A DNA stretch of 64,000 nucleotides from Streptomyces hygroscopicus (lineage in GTDB: Bacteria; Actinomycetota; Actinomycetes; Streptomycetales; Streptomycetaceae), in contig CP018627.1 of NCBI GenBank assembly GCA_002021875.1, positions 5,022,001 to 5,086,000 of the forward strand, in the 5' to 3' direction. Positions 20,641-28,868 of the stretch are shown in pieces. A program made the translations under genes and the position numbers. The number at the start of each line of letters is the position of its first letter. The stretch's first letter is position 1. Under the pieces are notes generated by a model. That model was given only the letters and a program-made list of their open reading frames with translations, did not search any database and was not told the origin of the DNA.

Positions 20641-21319
20641 CGAGTTCCTTCGCGAGCGGGCCCGAGGAAGCCGGATTCTGCCCGGTGAAAAGGTTGCGGT
20701 CCACGACCGTATAGGGCTCCCAGGCGGGACCTCGCGAGTACTGGGTGGGCAGCGTCTTCAGCTCGTCCTCCAGCAGCCACTTGGCTTTGTCGGCGAGACC
20801 GACACCGGCCTCCTCTTCGTTACAGAAACCCGTCAGACGGTAGTCGGCGAAGGGTGTGTCGCCGTTCGCGTCACGAGTGGCGAGGAGAGCGGCGGGGGCG
20901 TGGCAGACAATGGCGAGCGGATTGCCGGAAGCGAGTGCCTTCCGCAGCAGTTCCCCGGAGTCGGCGTCGACCGAGAGGTCTTGCATCGGGCCGTGCCCTC
21001 CGGGGTAGTAGATCGCGTCATAGTCCTCGAGGCGCACGTCCTTGAGGGAGATGGGGTGCCGCAGCTCATCCGCCGACTCGATGACGGCCTCCTCCTGAAG
21101 GGCGTTCTCCTCGCCGCCCGCCATACGGGGTTCCAGACTCATCGTGTCGACAACCGGGACGACCCCATTCGGAGTTGCCACGGTAACTTCGTGTCCGGCG
21201 CCGGTGAATACGCTATAGGGCGCCACGAATTCCTCGGCCCAGTACCCGGTGGGGTGCCGGTGTCCGTCTTTCAGGGTCCAATAGCTCGCGCCGGTCAGCA
21301 CGCACAGGATCTTGGCCAT
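20615..21319 (-). CDS. DJ-1/PfpI (type 1 glutamine amidotransferase-like) protein
   Basis: 234 residues from ATG at 21319, with an AAAGGAG ribosome site nine bases upstream. DJ-1/Hsp31-like fold: MAKILCVLTGASYW, the DYDAIYYPGGHGPMQDL loop with the conserved Glu/Gly elbow region, and the nucleophile elbow AIVCHAPAALLA with catalytic Cys-His. Relatives act as glyoxalase III or stress chaperones; which of these applies here is not visible. The upstream open stretch to 21412 lacks any ribosome site. Confidence 0.87.
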   Translation of the reverse strand: MAKILCVLTGASYWTLKDGHRHPTGYWAEEFVAPYSVFTGAGHEVTVATPNGVVPVVDTMSLEPRMAGGEENALQEEAVIESADELRHPISLKDVRLEDYDAIYYPGGHGPMQDLSVDADSGELLRKALASGNPLAIVCHAPAALLATRDANGDTPFADYRLTGFCNEEEAGVGLADKAKWLLEDELKTLPTQYSRGPAWEPYTVVDRNLFTGQNPASSGPLAKELVKALAQGE

Positions 21320-21441
21320 GGGACGCTCCTTTGAAGCCGTCGCCCTGGAAAGGGGCTGCGTCCGGGATTGAACATATGCAGCAAGTGTGGGCGGGCGTGC
21401 TGGGGGCTGCAACTCGGCAGGAGCGCTACAGACATGGGTGA

Positions 21442-21473
21442 GGCGCCAGAGTCAAGGAAAGACCTCTGGCGCC
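21442..21473 (-). terminator. Perfect 10-bp hairpin downstream of the 44-residue gene
   Basis: GGCGCCAGAG and its exact complement CTCTGGCGCC are separated by a 12-base loop. It sits 20 bp beyond the stop of the small minus-strand gene at 21493, consistent with a terminator. Confidence 0.65.
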
Positions 21474-21492
21474 CTACCCGCGGCCGAGCCGC

Positions 21493-21627
21493 TTAGCCGT
21501 GACGTAGAGCCTCAACGATCGCTGCCCAGACGGCTCGCGCCGCTAGGGACACCGCGAAGCGCTCCACGAGACTGCCGCGCCACCTTTTTCCCTTTTTGAC
21601 GGACGACCTGAAAAAGCCGACCACCAT
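21493..21627 (-). CDS. Small basic amphipathic protein (44 residues)
   Basis: ATG at 21627 is preceded by an excellent AGGAGGTG ribosome site. The product begins MVVGFFRSSVKKGKRW and ends with a helix VSLAARAVWAAIVEALRH. It is basic with hydrophobic faces, so it may associate with membranes or bind nucleic acid; that is inference. The perfect hairpin at 21442-21473 follows. Too short for ordinary gene callers. Confidence 0.55.
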   Translation of the reverse strand: MVVGFFRSSVKKGKRWRGSLVERFAVSLAARAVWAAIVEALRHG

Positions 21628-21855
21628 CACCACCTCCTGGGGGTTCCACCCACCGCCCGCTGCGGTAGGCCCGTCCCTCCCCCTTCGGGGTCAGGCCGAC
21701 CTGATGGCGGTGAGGAACCACACCTCGTCCGTGGTGACAGACTCAAAAGTACAACCGAAGCAAGATGATCGGTAGTTGGGCGTCAGAGGCGTCGCGACTC
21801 ACCGGCGCGGACGCCAAGCGGCCGTGACCGGCCCGACAGTGCCTAAGCTTTCGCC

Positions 21856-22386
21856 GTGGACGACACGACACCTGGCATACGCGTCAGACCAGGCAGCCTG
21901 GCCGACGCACCGGCCATTCTGGACATGCTCGACTCCGCGGTGGCCTGGATGAACGATCGCGGCAACACCGAGCAGTGGGGCACGACGCCGTATTCGCAGA
22001 AGACAGGCGGCGTGGCGCGGGTCGAGCGGTACACGACCGTGAATGCCCCGTATATCGCGGAGTTGGACGGAACGCCCGTCGGAGCCATGGTGCTGGACTC
22101 CGGGCCCAGCCCGCAGGTGCCGATCGCACCGGCCGGGGAACCCGAGCGGTACGTCCGGCTGCTGGTCTCCGACCGACAACACGCCGGCCTCGGCATCGGG
22201 GCGGCGCTGCTGGCACATGCTGTCGAGGAGACCCGGCGGGCCGGCGTGGGACTGCTGCGGGTCGACTGCTGGGCGGGCGGCGGGGGCGAACTGGTCGCGT
22301 TCTACGAGCGCAACGGTTTCACCGCCACCGACCGTTTCCTGTCCGGATCCTGGCCCGGACAGGTGCTGGCCCGGCGGGTCGACTGA
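21856..22386 (+). CDS. GNAT-family N-acetyltransferase
   Basis: 176 residues from the GTG at 21856. Acetyl-CoA-dependent acyltransferase fold: IRVRPGSLADAPAILDMLD (strand 1/helix 1), YVRLLVSDRQHAGLGIGAAL with the RxxGxG/A-type pyrophosphate-binding loop, LRVDCWAGGGGELVAFYERNGF as the C-terminal motif B. The acceptor substrate is unknown. No operon partners. Confidence 0.88.
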   Translation: MDDTTPGIRVRPGSLADAPAILDMLDSAVAWMNDRGNTEQWGTTPYSQKTGGVARVERYTTVNAPYIAELDGTPVGAMVLDSGPSPQVPIAPAGEPERYVRLLVSDRQHAGLGIGAALLAHAVEETRRAGVGLLRVDCWAGGGGELVAFYERNGFTATDRFLSGSWPGQVLARRVD

Positions 22387-22411
22387 CGGCACGGGCAGGC
22401 AGGGCGGAGCA

Positions 22412-22600
22412 GGGCGCCACAGTGGCACCACGTGGCACCGCCAGCGACACCAAAGCGGCCGAGGCCCCACATGGCACCGCATTGACGCAATTCGACACCA
22501 ACACGTTTTCGCAGGCCAGAGCCGCCTGACGCACCCCGGACCACGACCACCACCCTTACCGTCTTGCGCGTGGCGCCATTATGGTGCCACTATGGCGTCA
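22412..22600. promoter_or_regulatory. Phased TGGYRCCA repeats upstream of the RHH-like regulator
   Basis: Eight-base motifs TGGCGCCA (22571), TGGTGCCA (22582) and TGGCGTCA (22593) are spaced exactly 11 bp and run into the start codon at 22600. Similar copies lie at 22412, 22423, 22433 and 22472. Helical phasing next to a ribbon-helix-helix-type gene suggests an autoregulatory operator. Confidence 0.5.
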
Positions 22601-23130
22601 TGGACCTGACGCCCTATGTCGACAACCTCCGCCGCGAACTCGCGGTGGCCGCCGAAGCCGGCGGCGAAGAAGCCCGCGAGCTGGCCGACCGGCTCACCGC
22701 TCCCCTGGAGTCGGCGACCCGGCTGACGATGCTCAATGTGCTCTCCGCCGCGATGGACGAGATCACCCGCGAACTCGCCCCCGGCTCGGTCGACGTACGG
22801 CTGCGCGGGCTCGACCCCGACTTCGTGGTGACACGGCCGGCGGGCGGCGAGGCGTACGAGGACAGGAGCGGACCCGCCGAGCCGCTCAAGGCACCGGCCC
22901 CGGCACCCGCCGACGGCGACGACGGTGGCACCGCCCGCGTCAATCTGCGGCTGCCCGGCCACCTCAAGGCGCGCGCCGAGGAGGCCGCGAACCGCGAGGG
23001 CCTGTCGGTCAACGCGTGGCTGGTACGAGCCGTGTCGGCCGCGGTCGACGGCGGCGCCCCGTCACGTACGACGGAGCAGCCGCGCACCACCCGCACCGTC
23101 GGACAGAGCTTCACGGGCTGGGTGCGCTAA
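22600..23130 (+). CDS. HicB/ribbon-helix-helix-type regulator
   Basis: 176 residues from ATG at 22600. The N-terminal half is helical (MDLTPYVDNLRRELAVAAEA). The C-terminal half has a ribbon-helix-helix/HicB signature, ARVNLRLPGHLKARAEEAAN followed by REGLSVNAWLVRAVSAAV. No HicA toxin lies nearby, so it is more likely a transcription regulator of the following DUF4097-ABC genes than an antitoxin. The phased repeats upstream are candidate binding sites. Confidence 0.75.
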   Translation: MDLTPYVDNLRRELAVAAEAGGEEARELADRLTAPLESATRLTMLNVLSAAMDEITRELAPGSVDVRLRGLDPDFVVTRPAGGEAYEDRSGPAEPLKAPAPAPADGDDGGTARVNLRLPGHLKARAEEAANREGLSVNAWLVRAVSAAVDGGAPSRTTEQPRTTRTVGQSFTGWVR

Positions 23131-23225
23131 CCGCGCCCCGCCTACGCCACCTCACCCGCACCACCTCACCCACACCACGTCCCACCAGCAGGGACGCCAC
23201 GACGACCCAAGAGGACGGGACAGCC

Positions 23226-24083
23226 ATGCCTTCTTTCGACGCGCCTTTCGCCACTCCCCAACCGATCTCGGTCACCGCCCACGTGGAGGCCGGATCCATC
23301 CGGTTCATCGCCGCCGACCGGCTCGACACCCTCGTCGACGTGCGGCCCCGCGACCCGAAAAAGGACCAGGACGTACGGGCGGCGGAGCAGAGCGAAGTGC
23401 GCTACGCCAGTGGCCTGTTGACCATCAGGACGCCCAAGCAGCGCTATCTCATCGGGCGCACCGGCACCGTCGATGTGACGGTCGAGCTGCCCACCGGCTC
23501 GCAGGTGGAGATGACCGGCGCCTGGGCCCAGGTGCATGGCGAGGGGCGGCTCGGCGAGGTCCGGGTGAAGACCTCGTCGGGCGATGTCCGCCTCGACACC
23601 ACCGGGCCGCTGCACCTGATCGCCTCCCACGGCACCATCACCGTGGACCGCGTCGAGGGGCCCGCCGAGATCACCACCAGCTCCGGCAGCCTGCGCGTCG
23701 GCGCCATCGACGGCGTGGCCGTCCTGAAGAACTCCCACGGCACCACGACCGTCGGCGACGCCCTGGGCGATCTGCGGGTGAGCGGCGCCAACGGCGACAT
23801 CTTCATCGAGCACGCCGAGGGCTCGGTCACCGCCACCACCGCCCACGGCGCCGTCCGCCTCGATGAGGTCGCGCGCGGGACGGTCCAGTTGGAGACCTCC
23901 TACGGCGCCATCGATGTCGGCATCCGCGAGGGCACCGCCGCCTGGCTCGACGTCAGCTCGAGCGCCGGACAGGTGATCAACGCGCTCACCGCGTCCGAGA
24001 GCCCGGACAAGTCCGAGGACACCGCCGAGGTCAGGGCCCGTACCCGCTTCGGCAACATCAACATCCGCCGCGCCCGGACCTGA
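23226..24083 (+). CDS. DUF4097 beta-strand-repeat protein
   Basis: 285 residues. Repeated short beta segments of the type VKTSSGDVRLDTT, ITTSSGSLRVGAI, VSGANGDIFIEHA and ATTAHGAVRLDEV form the right-handed parallel beta structure of DUF4097 (adhesin-like) domains. No signal peptide is visible, so it is probably cytosolic or membrane-associated. Same strand as the regulator 95 bp upstream and the ABC genes 66 bp downstream; this block recurs in streptomycetes and may respond to envelope stress (inference). Confidence 0.83.
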   Translation: MPSFDAPFATPQPISVTAHVEAGSIRFIAADRLDTLVDVRPRDPKKDQDVRAAEQSEVRYASGLLTIRTPKQRYLIGRTGTVDVTVELPTGSQVEMTGAWAQVHGEGRLGEVRVKTSSGDVRLDTTGPLHLIASHGTITVDRVEGPAEITTSSGSLRVGAIDGVAVLKNSHGTTTVGDALGDLRVSGANGDIFIEHAEGSVTATTAHGAVRLDEVARGTVQLETSYGAIDVGIREGTAAWLDVSSSAGQVINALTASESPDKSEDTAEVRARTRFGNINIRRART

Positions 24084-24149
24084 CCCGCCCCATCTCCCGA
24101 CAACCAAGATCACTTCACCGCTCACCACGCCTTCGAAGGGGAGGGCCCC

Positions 24150-25151
24150 GTGCCTTCATCTGTCATGCCCACGTCCAGGCATGGCGGCCAGCAGCCGCCC
24201 GCCGTCTCCACCGCGGATCTGCGCAAGTCGTACGGCGACAAGACCGTCCTCGACGGCATCGATCTGCGCATCCCGTCCGGCTCCGTGTTCGCGCTGCTCG
24301 GGCCGAACGGCGCCGGAAAGACCACCACCGTGCAGATCCTGTCCACGCTGCTCGCGGCCGACGGCGGCCAGGCCCAGGTCGCGGGCCACGACGTCGCCAC
24401 CTCACCGGAGGGGGTACGCGCCGCGATCGGCGTCACCGGGCAGTTCGCCGCACTCGACGACCTGCTCACCGCCGAGGAGAACGTGCTCCTCATGGCCGAC
24501 CTGCTGCGCCTCGGCAAGCGCGAAGGACGCAGGCGGGCCAAGGAACTGCTGGAGCGGTTCGACATCGCGGACGTCGCGCACAAGCGCGCCGCGTTCTTCT
24601 CCGGCGGTATGCGGCGCCGGCTCGACCTCGCCATGACACTGGTCGGCGACCCGCAGGTGATCTTCCTCGACGAGCCGACGACCGGGCTGGACCCGCGCAG
24701 CCGCCGCACCATGTGGGAGACCGTGCGCTCACTGGTCGCCGGTGGTGTCACCGTCTTCCTCACCACCCAGTACCTGGAAGAGGCCGACCAGTTGGCGGAC
24801 CGGATCGCCGTGCTCGACGGCGGCCGGATCGTCGCCGAGGGCACCGCCGACGAGCTCAAGGCGCAGATCCCCGGCAGCCATGTACGCCTGCGGTTCACCG
24901 ACCCCGACGAGTACGAGCGCGCGGCCGCCGCCTTCCCCGACGCGGCCCGGGACGATGAGCAGCTCGCCCTGCGCGTCGCGGGCGACGGCGATCTCGACGC
25001 GCTGCGCGCCCTGTTCGACCGGCTCGACGCCGCCGGTATCCGCGCCGCCGACTTCTCCGTGCACACCCCCGACCTCGACGACGTGTTCCTCGCCCTGACC
25101 GGCGACGGCAGCACCAACACCGCGCTCCACGTGAAGGAGACCCTGCGATGA
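24150..25151 (+). CDS. DrrA-like ABC transporter ATP-binding protein
   Basis: 333 residues from the GTG at 24150 with a GAAGGGGAGG ribosome site. Walker A is LLGPNGAGKTTTVQIL, the signature FSGGMRRRLDLAMTL, Walker B VIFLDEPTTGLD. The C-terminal extension after residue 230 (AQIPGSHVRLRFTD) is typical of the daunorubicin-resistance DrrA family. It overlaps the permease start by four bases (ATGA). The substrate is unknown; relatives export antibiotics or lipids. Confidence 0.93.
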   Translation: MPSSVMPTSRHGGQQPPAVSTADLRKSYGDKTVLDGIDLRIPSGSVFALLGPNGAGKTTTVQILSTLLAADGGQAQVAGHDVATSPEGVRAAIGVTGQFAALDDLLTAEENVLLMADLLRLGKREGRRRAKELLERFDIADVAHKRAAFFSGGMRRRLDLAMTLVGDPQVIFLDEPTTGLDPRSRRTMWETVRSLVAGGVTVFLTTQYLEEADQLADRIAVLDGGRIVAEGTADELKAQIPGSHVRLRFTDPDEYERAAAAFPDAARDDEQLALRVAGDGDLDALRALFDRLDAAGIRAADFSVHTPDLDDVFLALTGDGSTNTALHVKETLR

Positions 25152-25930
25152 GCACGCTCACCTACGCCGTGCACGACTCGATGACGATGCTGCGGCGCAA
25201 TATCAAGCACGCGCTGCGCTATCCGGGCGTATCGCTGGGCGCCTCCATGATGCCCATCATGATGCTGCTGCTGTTCGTGTACGCCTTCGGCGACTCGATC
25301 GGCTCCGGCATGGGCGGCGGCCGGGACGCGTATCTGAACTATCTGACGCCCGGCATCATCATCATGGGAGTGGCCGCCGGCTCGATGTCGACCTCGGTCG
25401 CGGTCTGCACCGACATGACCGAGGGCATCATCAACCGCTTCCGCACCATGAACATCACGCGCTCGTCGTTCATGACGGGCCATGTCGTCGGCAGCGTCCT
25501 CACGACGATGGTGAGCCTCGTCCTGGTGGTGGGCGTCGCCCTCGCCATCGGCTTCCGGCCGAACGCCAATCCGCTGGAATGGCTGGCCGTCGCCGGCCTC
25601 CTCACGGCCATCGCGTTCGCCGTGACGTGGTTGTCGTGCGCGCTCGGCCTGATCTCCAAGACGGTGGAGTCCGCGAGCAACAAGCCGCTGCTGGTCCAGT
25701 TCCTGCCGTTCCTCGGCTCCGCGTTCGTACCGGCCGAGTCGATGTCCCCGGGCCTGCGCTGGTTCGCCGAGTACCAGCCGTTCACACCGATGACCGAGAC
25801 ACTGCGCGGCCTGCTCTCCGGCTCGGAGATCGGCAACGACGGCTGGATCTCGCTCGCCTGGTGCGCCGGTATCGCCCTGGTCGGCTACGTCTGGTCGCGC
25901 TCGCTCTTCAACAACAGCACCACGCGCTGA
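25148..25930 (+). CDS. DrrB-like ABC-2 type permease
   Basis: 260 residues with six predicted membrane helices (for example SLGASMMPIMMLLLFVYAF and AVAGLLTAIAFAVTWLSCAL). The ABC-2 signature region QFLPFLGSAFVPAESMSPGL precedes the last helix. Translationally coupled to the DrrA-like ATPase by ATGA. The pair should form a dimeric exporter. A very strong hairpin terminator follows at 25939. Confidence 0.93.
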   Translation: MSTLTYAVHDSMTMLRRNIKHALRYPGVSLGASMMPIMMLLLFVYAFGDSIGSGMGGGRDAYLNYLTPGIIIMGVAAGSMSTSVAVCTDMTEGIINRFRTMNITRSSFMTGHVVGSVLTTMVSLVLVVGVALAIGFRPNANPLEWLAVAGLLTAIAFAVTWLSCALGLISKTVESASNKPLLVQFLPFLGSAFVPAESMSPGLRWFAEYQPFTPMTETLRGLLSGSEIGNDGWISLAWCAGIALVGYVWSRSLFNNSTTR

Positions 25931-25938
25931 ACACCGGA

Positions 25939-25997
25939 ACACACCCGGGCGGGGTGCCCACTCACCGGCAGGGAGTGGGCACCCCGCCCGGGTGTGT
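25939..25997. terminator. Perfect 25-bp hairpin between the permease and comEC
   Basis: The left arm at 25939-25963 begins ACACACCCGGGCGGGG and is exactly complementary to the right arm at 25973-25997, with a nine-base loop. Convergent genes on both sides make it a likely bidirectional terminator. Confidence 0.85.
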
Positions 25998-26003
25998 CCG
26001 CGC

Positions 26004-26753
26004 TCAGGGCCCACCGTGGCCTCCGAGCACCGCGCGCAGTCCCGGATCTCGTATCACCGCGATCGGCCCATCGGTGTCGGTCCGCAGCACGGCGGCTCCC
26101 TGGGCGCGCAGGGCGGCGATGGTGCGGGGCGACGGATGGCCGTAGGGGTTGTCGGCTCCACAGGAGATCAGGGCGAGGCGGGGGCTGAGGCGTCGGAGCA
26201 GGTGCGGGTCCTGGTAGGCGGAGCCGTGGTGGGCCACCTTGAGGACATCGACCTCGGGGAGAGTGGGGTACGCCGTCCGCAGGGCCTGCTGGGCCGGGGG
26301 CTCCAGGTCGCCCAGGAGGAGCAGGGTCAGGCCCGCCGTGCGGACGAGGAGGGTGACGCTCGCGTCGTTCGGCCCCTCGGCCCCGGCCGGGGCGGGCGGC
26401 GGCGCGGGCCACAGAACCTCCCAGGCCAGCGGGCCGAAGCGGCGCCGCTCCCCCGGCACCGCCGCGACGACCGGGACATGCGCCGACCGGGCCCCGCGCC
26501 GTACGAACTCGGCCTGGCCGGGCGGCTCTTCCAGACCGGTCGTCTCGATGGCGCCGACCGCGCGCCCGCGTAACGCACCGGTCAGCCCGGCCACATGGTC
26601 GGCGTGGAAGTGGGTCAGGACCAGCAGCGGGATCCGGACGACGCCCAGCGAACGCAGACAGCGGTCGACGGCCCGCGGCTCGGGCCCGGTGTCCACGACG
26701 ACGGCCGTACCGGGCCCCGCGGCCAGGACGAGGGCGTCGCCCTGGCCGACATC
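26004..26753 (-). pseudogene. comEC: comEC 3' part: metallo-beta-lactamase domain, separated from its 5' part
   Basis: This is the C-terminal third of ComEC, from DVGQGDALVLAAGPG through VLTHFHADHVAGL (zinc motif), LGDLEPPAQQAL and VDVLKVAHHGSAYQDPHLL to the natural end. It begins exactly where the element ends: the codon GAT at 26753 follows TGC at 53422 in the undisrupted gene, and joining the two parts restores an open frame (VAC + DVGQGDA). An upstream open stretch to 26930 lies inside the element and has no plausible start for an independent enzyme. Together with 53422-55494 this is one gene broken by insertion. Confidence 0.93.
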
Positions 26754-26778
26754 TTCTCTGTCAAGTTCAGCATGTTGA
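26754..26778 (+). repeat. Left terminal inverted repeat of the island
   Basis: Reads inward TTCTCTGT, seven bases, AGCATGTTGA. It matches the right end (TTCCCTGT, six bases, AGCGTGTTGA at 53415-53392) with two mismatches in the conserved blocks. The flanking hexamer GACATC (26748-26753) belongs to comEC. Confidence 0.75.
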
Positions 26779-26784
26779 GCGGGA

Positions 26785-27036
26785 TCACTTCTCGATGAGT
26801 GAGGTGGGTCGTCCAACACCGGCTGGATGAACTTCGATTGAGGCGTCAGCGTTGAGTAGCACCCTTCGCCCGGGGTAGGTCCGCTCGGCTGTGATGACGT
26901 CGCGCTCGTCGAACGCGCCGCTGAAGACAAGGACGCCGCGGATCAGCTCGGCTTTGAGCGCGCTGGTGGGCCATCGGTGGAGAAGGGCCTTGGCTGTCAT
27001 CGGTTGGTGAGGGGCGGGAAGGTCTGGTCCGGGCAT
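26785..27036 (-). CDS. Hypothetical protein at the left island end
   Basis: 83 residues from ATG at 27036; an internal ATG at 27000 (MTAKALLHRWP) is an alternative. It contains KAELIRGVLVFSGAFDERDV and YPGRRVLLNADASIEVHPA. The ELIRGVLVF piece faintly resembles the start of Uma2-type nucleases, but the protein is far too short for one. It may be an intact small protein or a remnant. It is the gene nearest the element end. Confidence 0.4.
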   Translation of the reverse strand: MPGPDLPAPHQPMTAKALLHRWPTSALKAELIRGVLVFSGAFDERDVITAERTYPGRRVLLNADASIEVHPAGVGRPTSLIEK

Positions 27037-27491
27037 GGGAGGTCCCTCATTGAACTGGGGGTCGGAACTGGGTCGGGATTTATTCCCCACAGTGTCCATG
27101 TCTCATGAGACAGCGACACCTTCGAAGTTCGACGCCTCGCCGCACACACTCAGCGCCCCTCGCCAGGACCATGAGACACCCGGACAGGGAATAGCGTGTG
27201 ATGCGAATCCTCGAGTTATCTGGGGGTCGGGGCCTCATTGCGCAGCTCAGGCAGTTAATCGCGAGTGCAGGCAAGTTAGGCAAGTACGGCTTGTCATGCC
27301 CAAGGAAGGTGGTTCGACCGAACCGCATTCTGGACTCCCGTTCGGACAAGATGACGAGCCGTGGGGTCAGAGAGCTGGGGCGGACGGGGTACCGGCGGGC
27401 GGGTCGATGAACTTCGGGCCGTGGCCGGTGATTTCCCATTTGAGGCGATTGGTGTAGGCGATGAAGGCCTGTATGGCCACGGCCTTGGGGC
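27037..27491. other. Island stretch without a supported gene
   Basis: Reading frames here lack ribosome sites and family resemblance. A doubled AGGCAAGT occurs at about 27268-27284. A minus-strand tail (AIQAFIAYTNRLKWEITG, about 27370-27480) might be the end of a lost gene but cannot be named. Confidence 0.4.
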
Positions 27492-27555
27492 ACAGCGGTA
27501 CAGCGGTACAGCGGTACAGCGGTACAGCGGTACAGCGGTACAGCGGTACAGCGGT
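27492..27555. repeat. Eight perfect tandem copies of ACAGCGGT
   Basis: Eight identical 8-bp units, followed immediately by the palindrome TTAACGTTAA (27554-27563). It lies 48 bp upstream of the 74-residue gene. It could be an iteron-like binding array, an operator, or a slippage tract. Confidence 0.9.
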
Positions 27556-27603
27556 TAACGTTAAGCCGGTGGAGGGTGTCCCGGTCTGGGTAGGGTCCGG
27601 GCT

Positions 27604-27828
27604 GTGAATGGTGATCAGGAGATCCGTGCCCGCGCCGTGGACCTGGCCGCTCGTACGCTGGCGGCGCTGTATCCGAACGGCGAGTTGGCCAACCATCCGG
27701 CTGCCATCACGGACGACGTACTGTCGCTGGCGCCGTACGTGGCCGACTACATCAAGACCGGCGAGTTCGACCGCCAGTCGCTGCTGCGGCACTGCCCCGG
27801 AGGGGACCTGAACCGAAGGCCGGTCTGA
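27604..27828 (+). CDS. Hypothetical small protein downstream of the 8-bp repeat array
   Basis: 74 residues from the GTG at 27604. Contains ARTLAALYPNGELANHPAAI and VADYIKTGEFDRQSLLRH, with high third-position GC and a helical pattern. No family recognised. Its position just after the repeat array suggests that the array may control it, which is inference only. Confidence 0.5.
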   Translation: MNGDQEIRARAVDLAARTLAALYPNGELANHPAAITDDVLSLAPYVADYIKTGEFDRQSLLRHCPGGDLNRRPV

Positions 27829-27861
27829 TCCGCAGCCGGGGCTCAATATGCCGGACCGGCC

Positions 27862-28868
27862 TTACAGCAGCTCAGTGTTCGGGTGGGGCTGGGCCTGAAG
27901 CCGCTCGCGGAGGTCGATCTCCTCGGGGGTGAGCGGGTCCTCGGGCCGGCGGATGCGTACAGGCTTGGGACGCAGCGGCAGGCCGTCGTCCGCCGCGGCG
28001 GCCTCGGCTTCCGCGAGGGCCCGGTAGAGCGAGGCGACCGACGGGGAATTGCCCGCGTTCTTGCCAACCTTGATGGTCAGCTTCTTCGCGATCTCGGGGA
28101 CGGGGACGCCCTTGTCCTTGAGCGCGACGGCGAAGGTGAGCATGTCGTCGTCGATTACCTTCGGGCGTCCGCCGTGGTTGCCCTTGGACGCGGCGATGAC
28201 CTGGCCTTCGAGGGTCTTCTCCCGGATGTAGTTGCGCTCGATCTGCCCGGCGACAGCGAGGACGGCGAAGAACATGGCGCCCATGCCGTTGGGGTCGTAG
28301 ATGCCGGTGAGCGGGCCGGTGAGGAGTTCGAGCTGGATGCCGCTGGCCTGGAGCTCGGCGGACAGCGTCATCAGCTCGGCGGCGTTGCGCGCGAGGCGCT
28401 TGAGCTCGTGGACGGTGAGGATGACCGGGGTCTCGGGAGCGGCCTCCTTGAACTGGTGGGCCAGGGCGAGCGCCTTCTCCAGTTCGGGCCGGACCTTGAC
28501 GCGGGTGCTGATCTGCTCCTTGAAGACCTTGTGGCACTCCGCTCGGTGGAGGGCTTCGAGCTGGCTGGCCAGCTCCTGCCGGGCGGTTGACGTCCTGGCG
28601 TAGCCGATGCGGACCAGGCGTTCGGTGCGGGGCGCGGGTACGACGGCGAGCGCCGGGCCCTGCTTCCACGCGCGGCCGGGGTGGCGGTCGGCGGGGACTA
28701 GGACTTCGAGTTCCTCGCGGAGGGCGGGACGAGGACGAAGCGGGGGGTGTGGTACTTCGCAGCGGTCTTCCCGCCGCGGGTGCGGCAGGCGGAGCCGGCG
28801 GGCGCGTCACAGTTCGGGCATTCGTGATGTTCTACCGCCAATGCGGCCCGATCGGGTGTGAGATCCAT
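27862..28868 (-). pseudogene. Serine recombinase (resolvase/invertase family), frameshifted
   Basis: The reading begins at ATG 28868 with a Cys-rich N-terminal extension (HECPNCDAPAGSACRTRGGK), stops at TAG 28698, and continues in another frame: RIGYARTSTARQELASQLEA (catalytic Ser in the resolvase domain), VHELKRLARNAAELM, QIERNYIREKTLEGQ, and a C-terminal HTH to 27862. The frames rejoin if one G is restored near 28724-28730, where CCGCCCTC replaces an expected CCGGCCCTC. No credible internal start precedes the catalytic domain. A sequencing error is possible but a decayed recombinase fits the surroundings. Confidence 0.75.

Noticed and set aside
22600..23130. HicAB toxin-antitoxin pair
   Set aside because: No HicA-like small protein lies next to it; neighbours are a DUF4097 protein and an ABC exporter.
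26004..26930. Independent MBL-fold hydrolase gene
   Set aside because: The frame upstream of 26753 is island sequence and the conserved part is exactly the missing ComEC C-terminus.
27361..27846. Repetitive proteins encoded across the ACAGCGGT array (RYSGTAVQ or VPLYRCTA repeats)
   Set aside because: Translation of an 8-bp tandem repeat in open frames on both strands; no ribosome site or homology.
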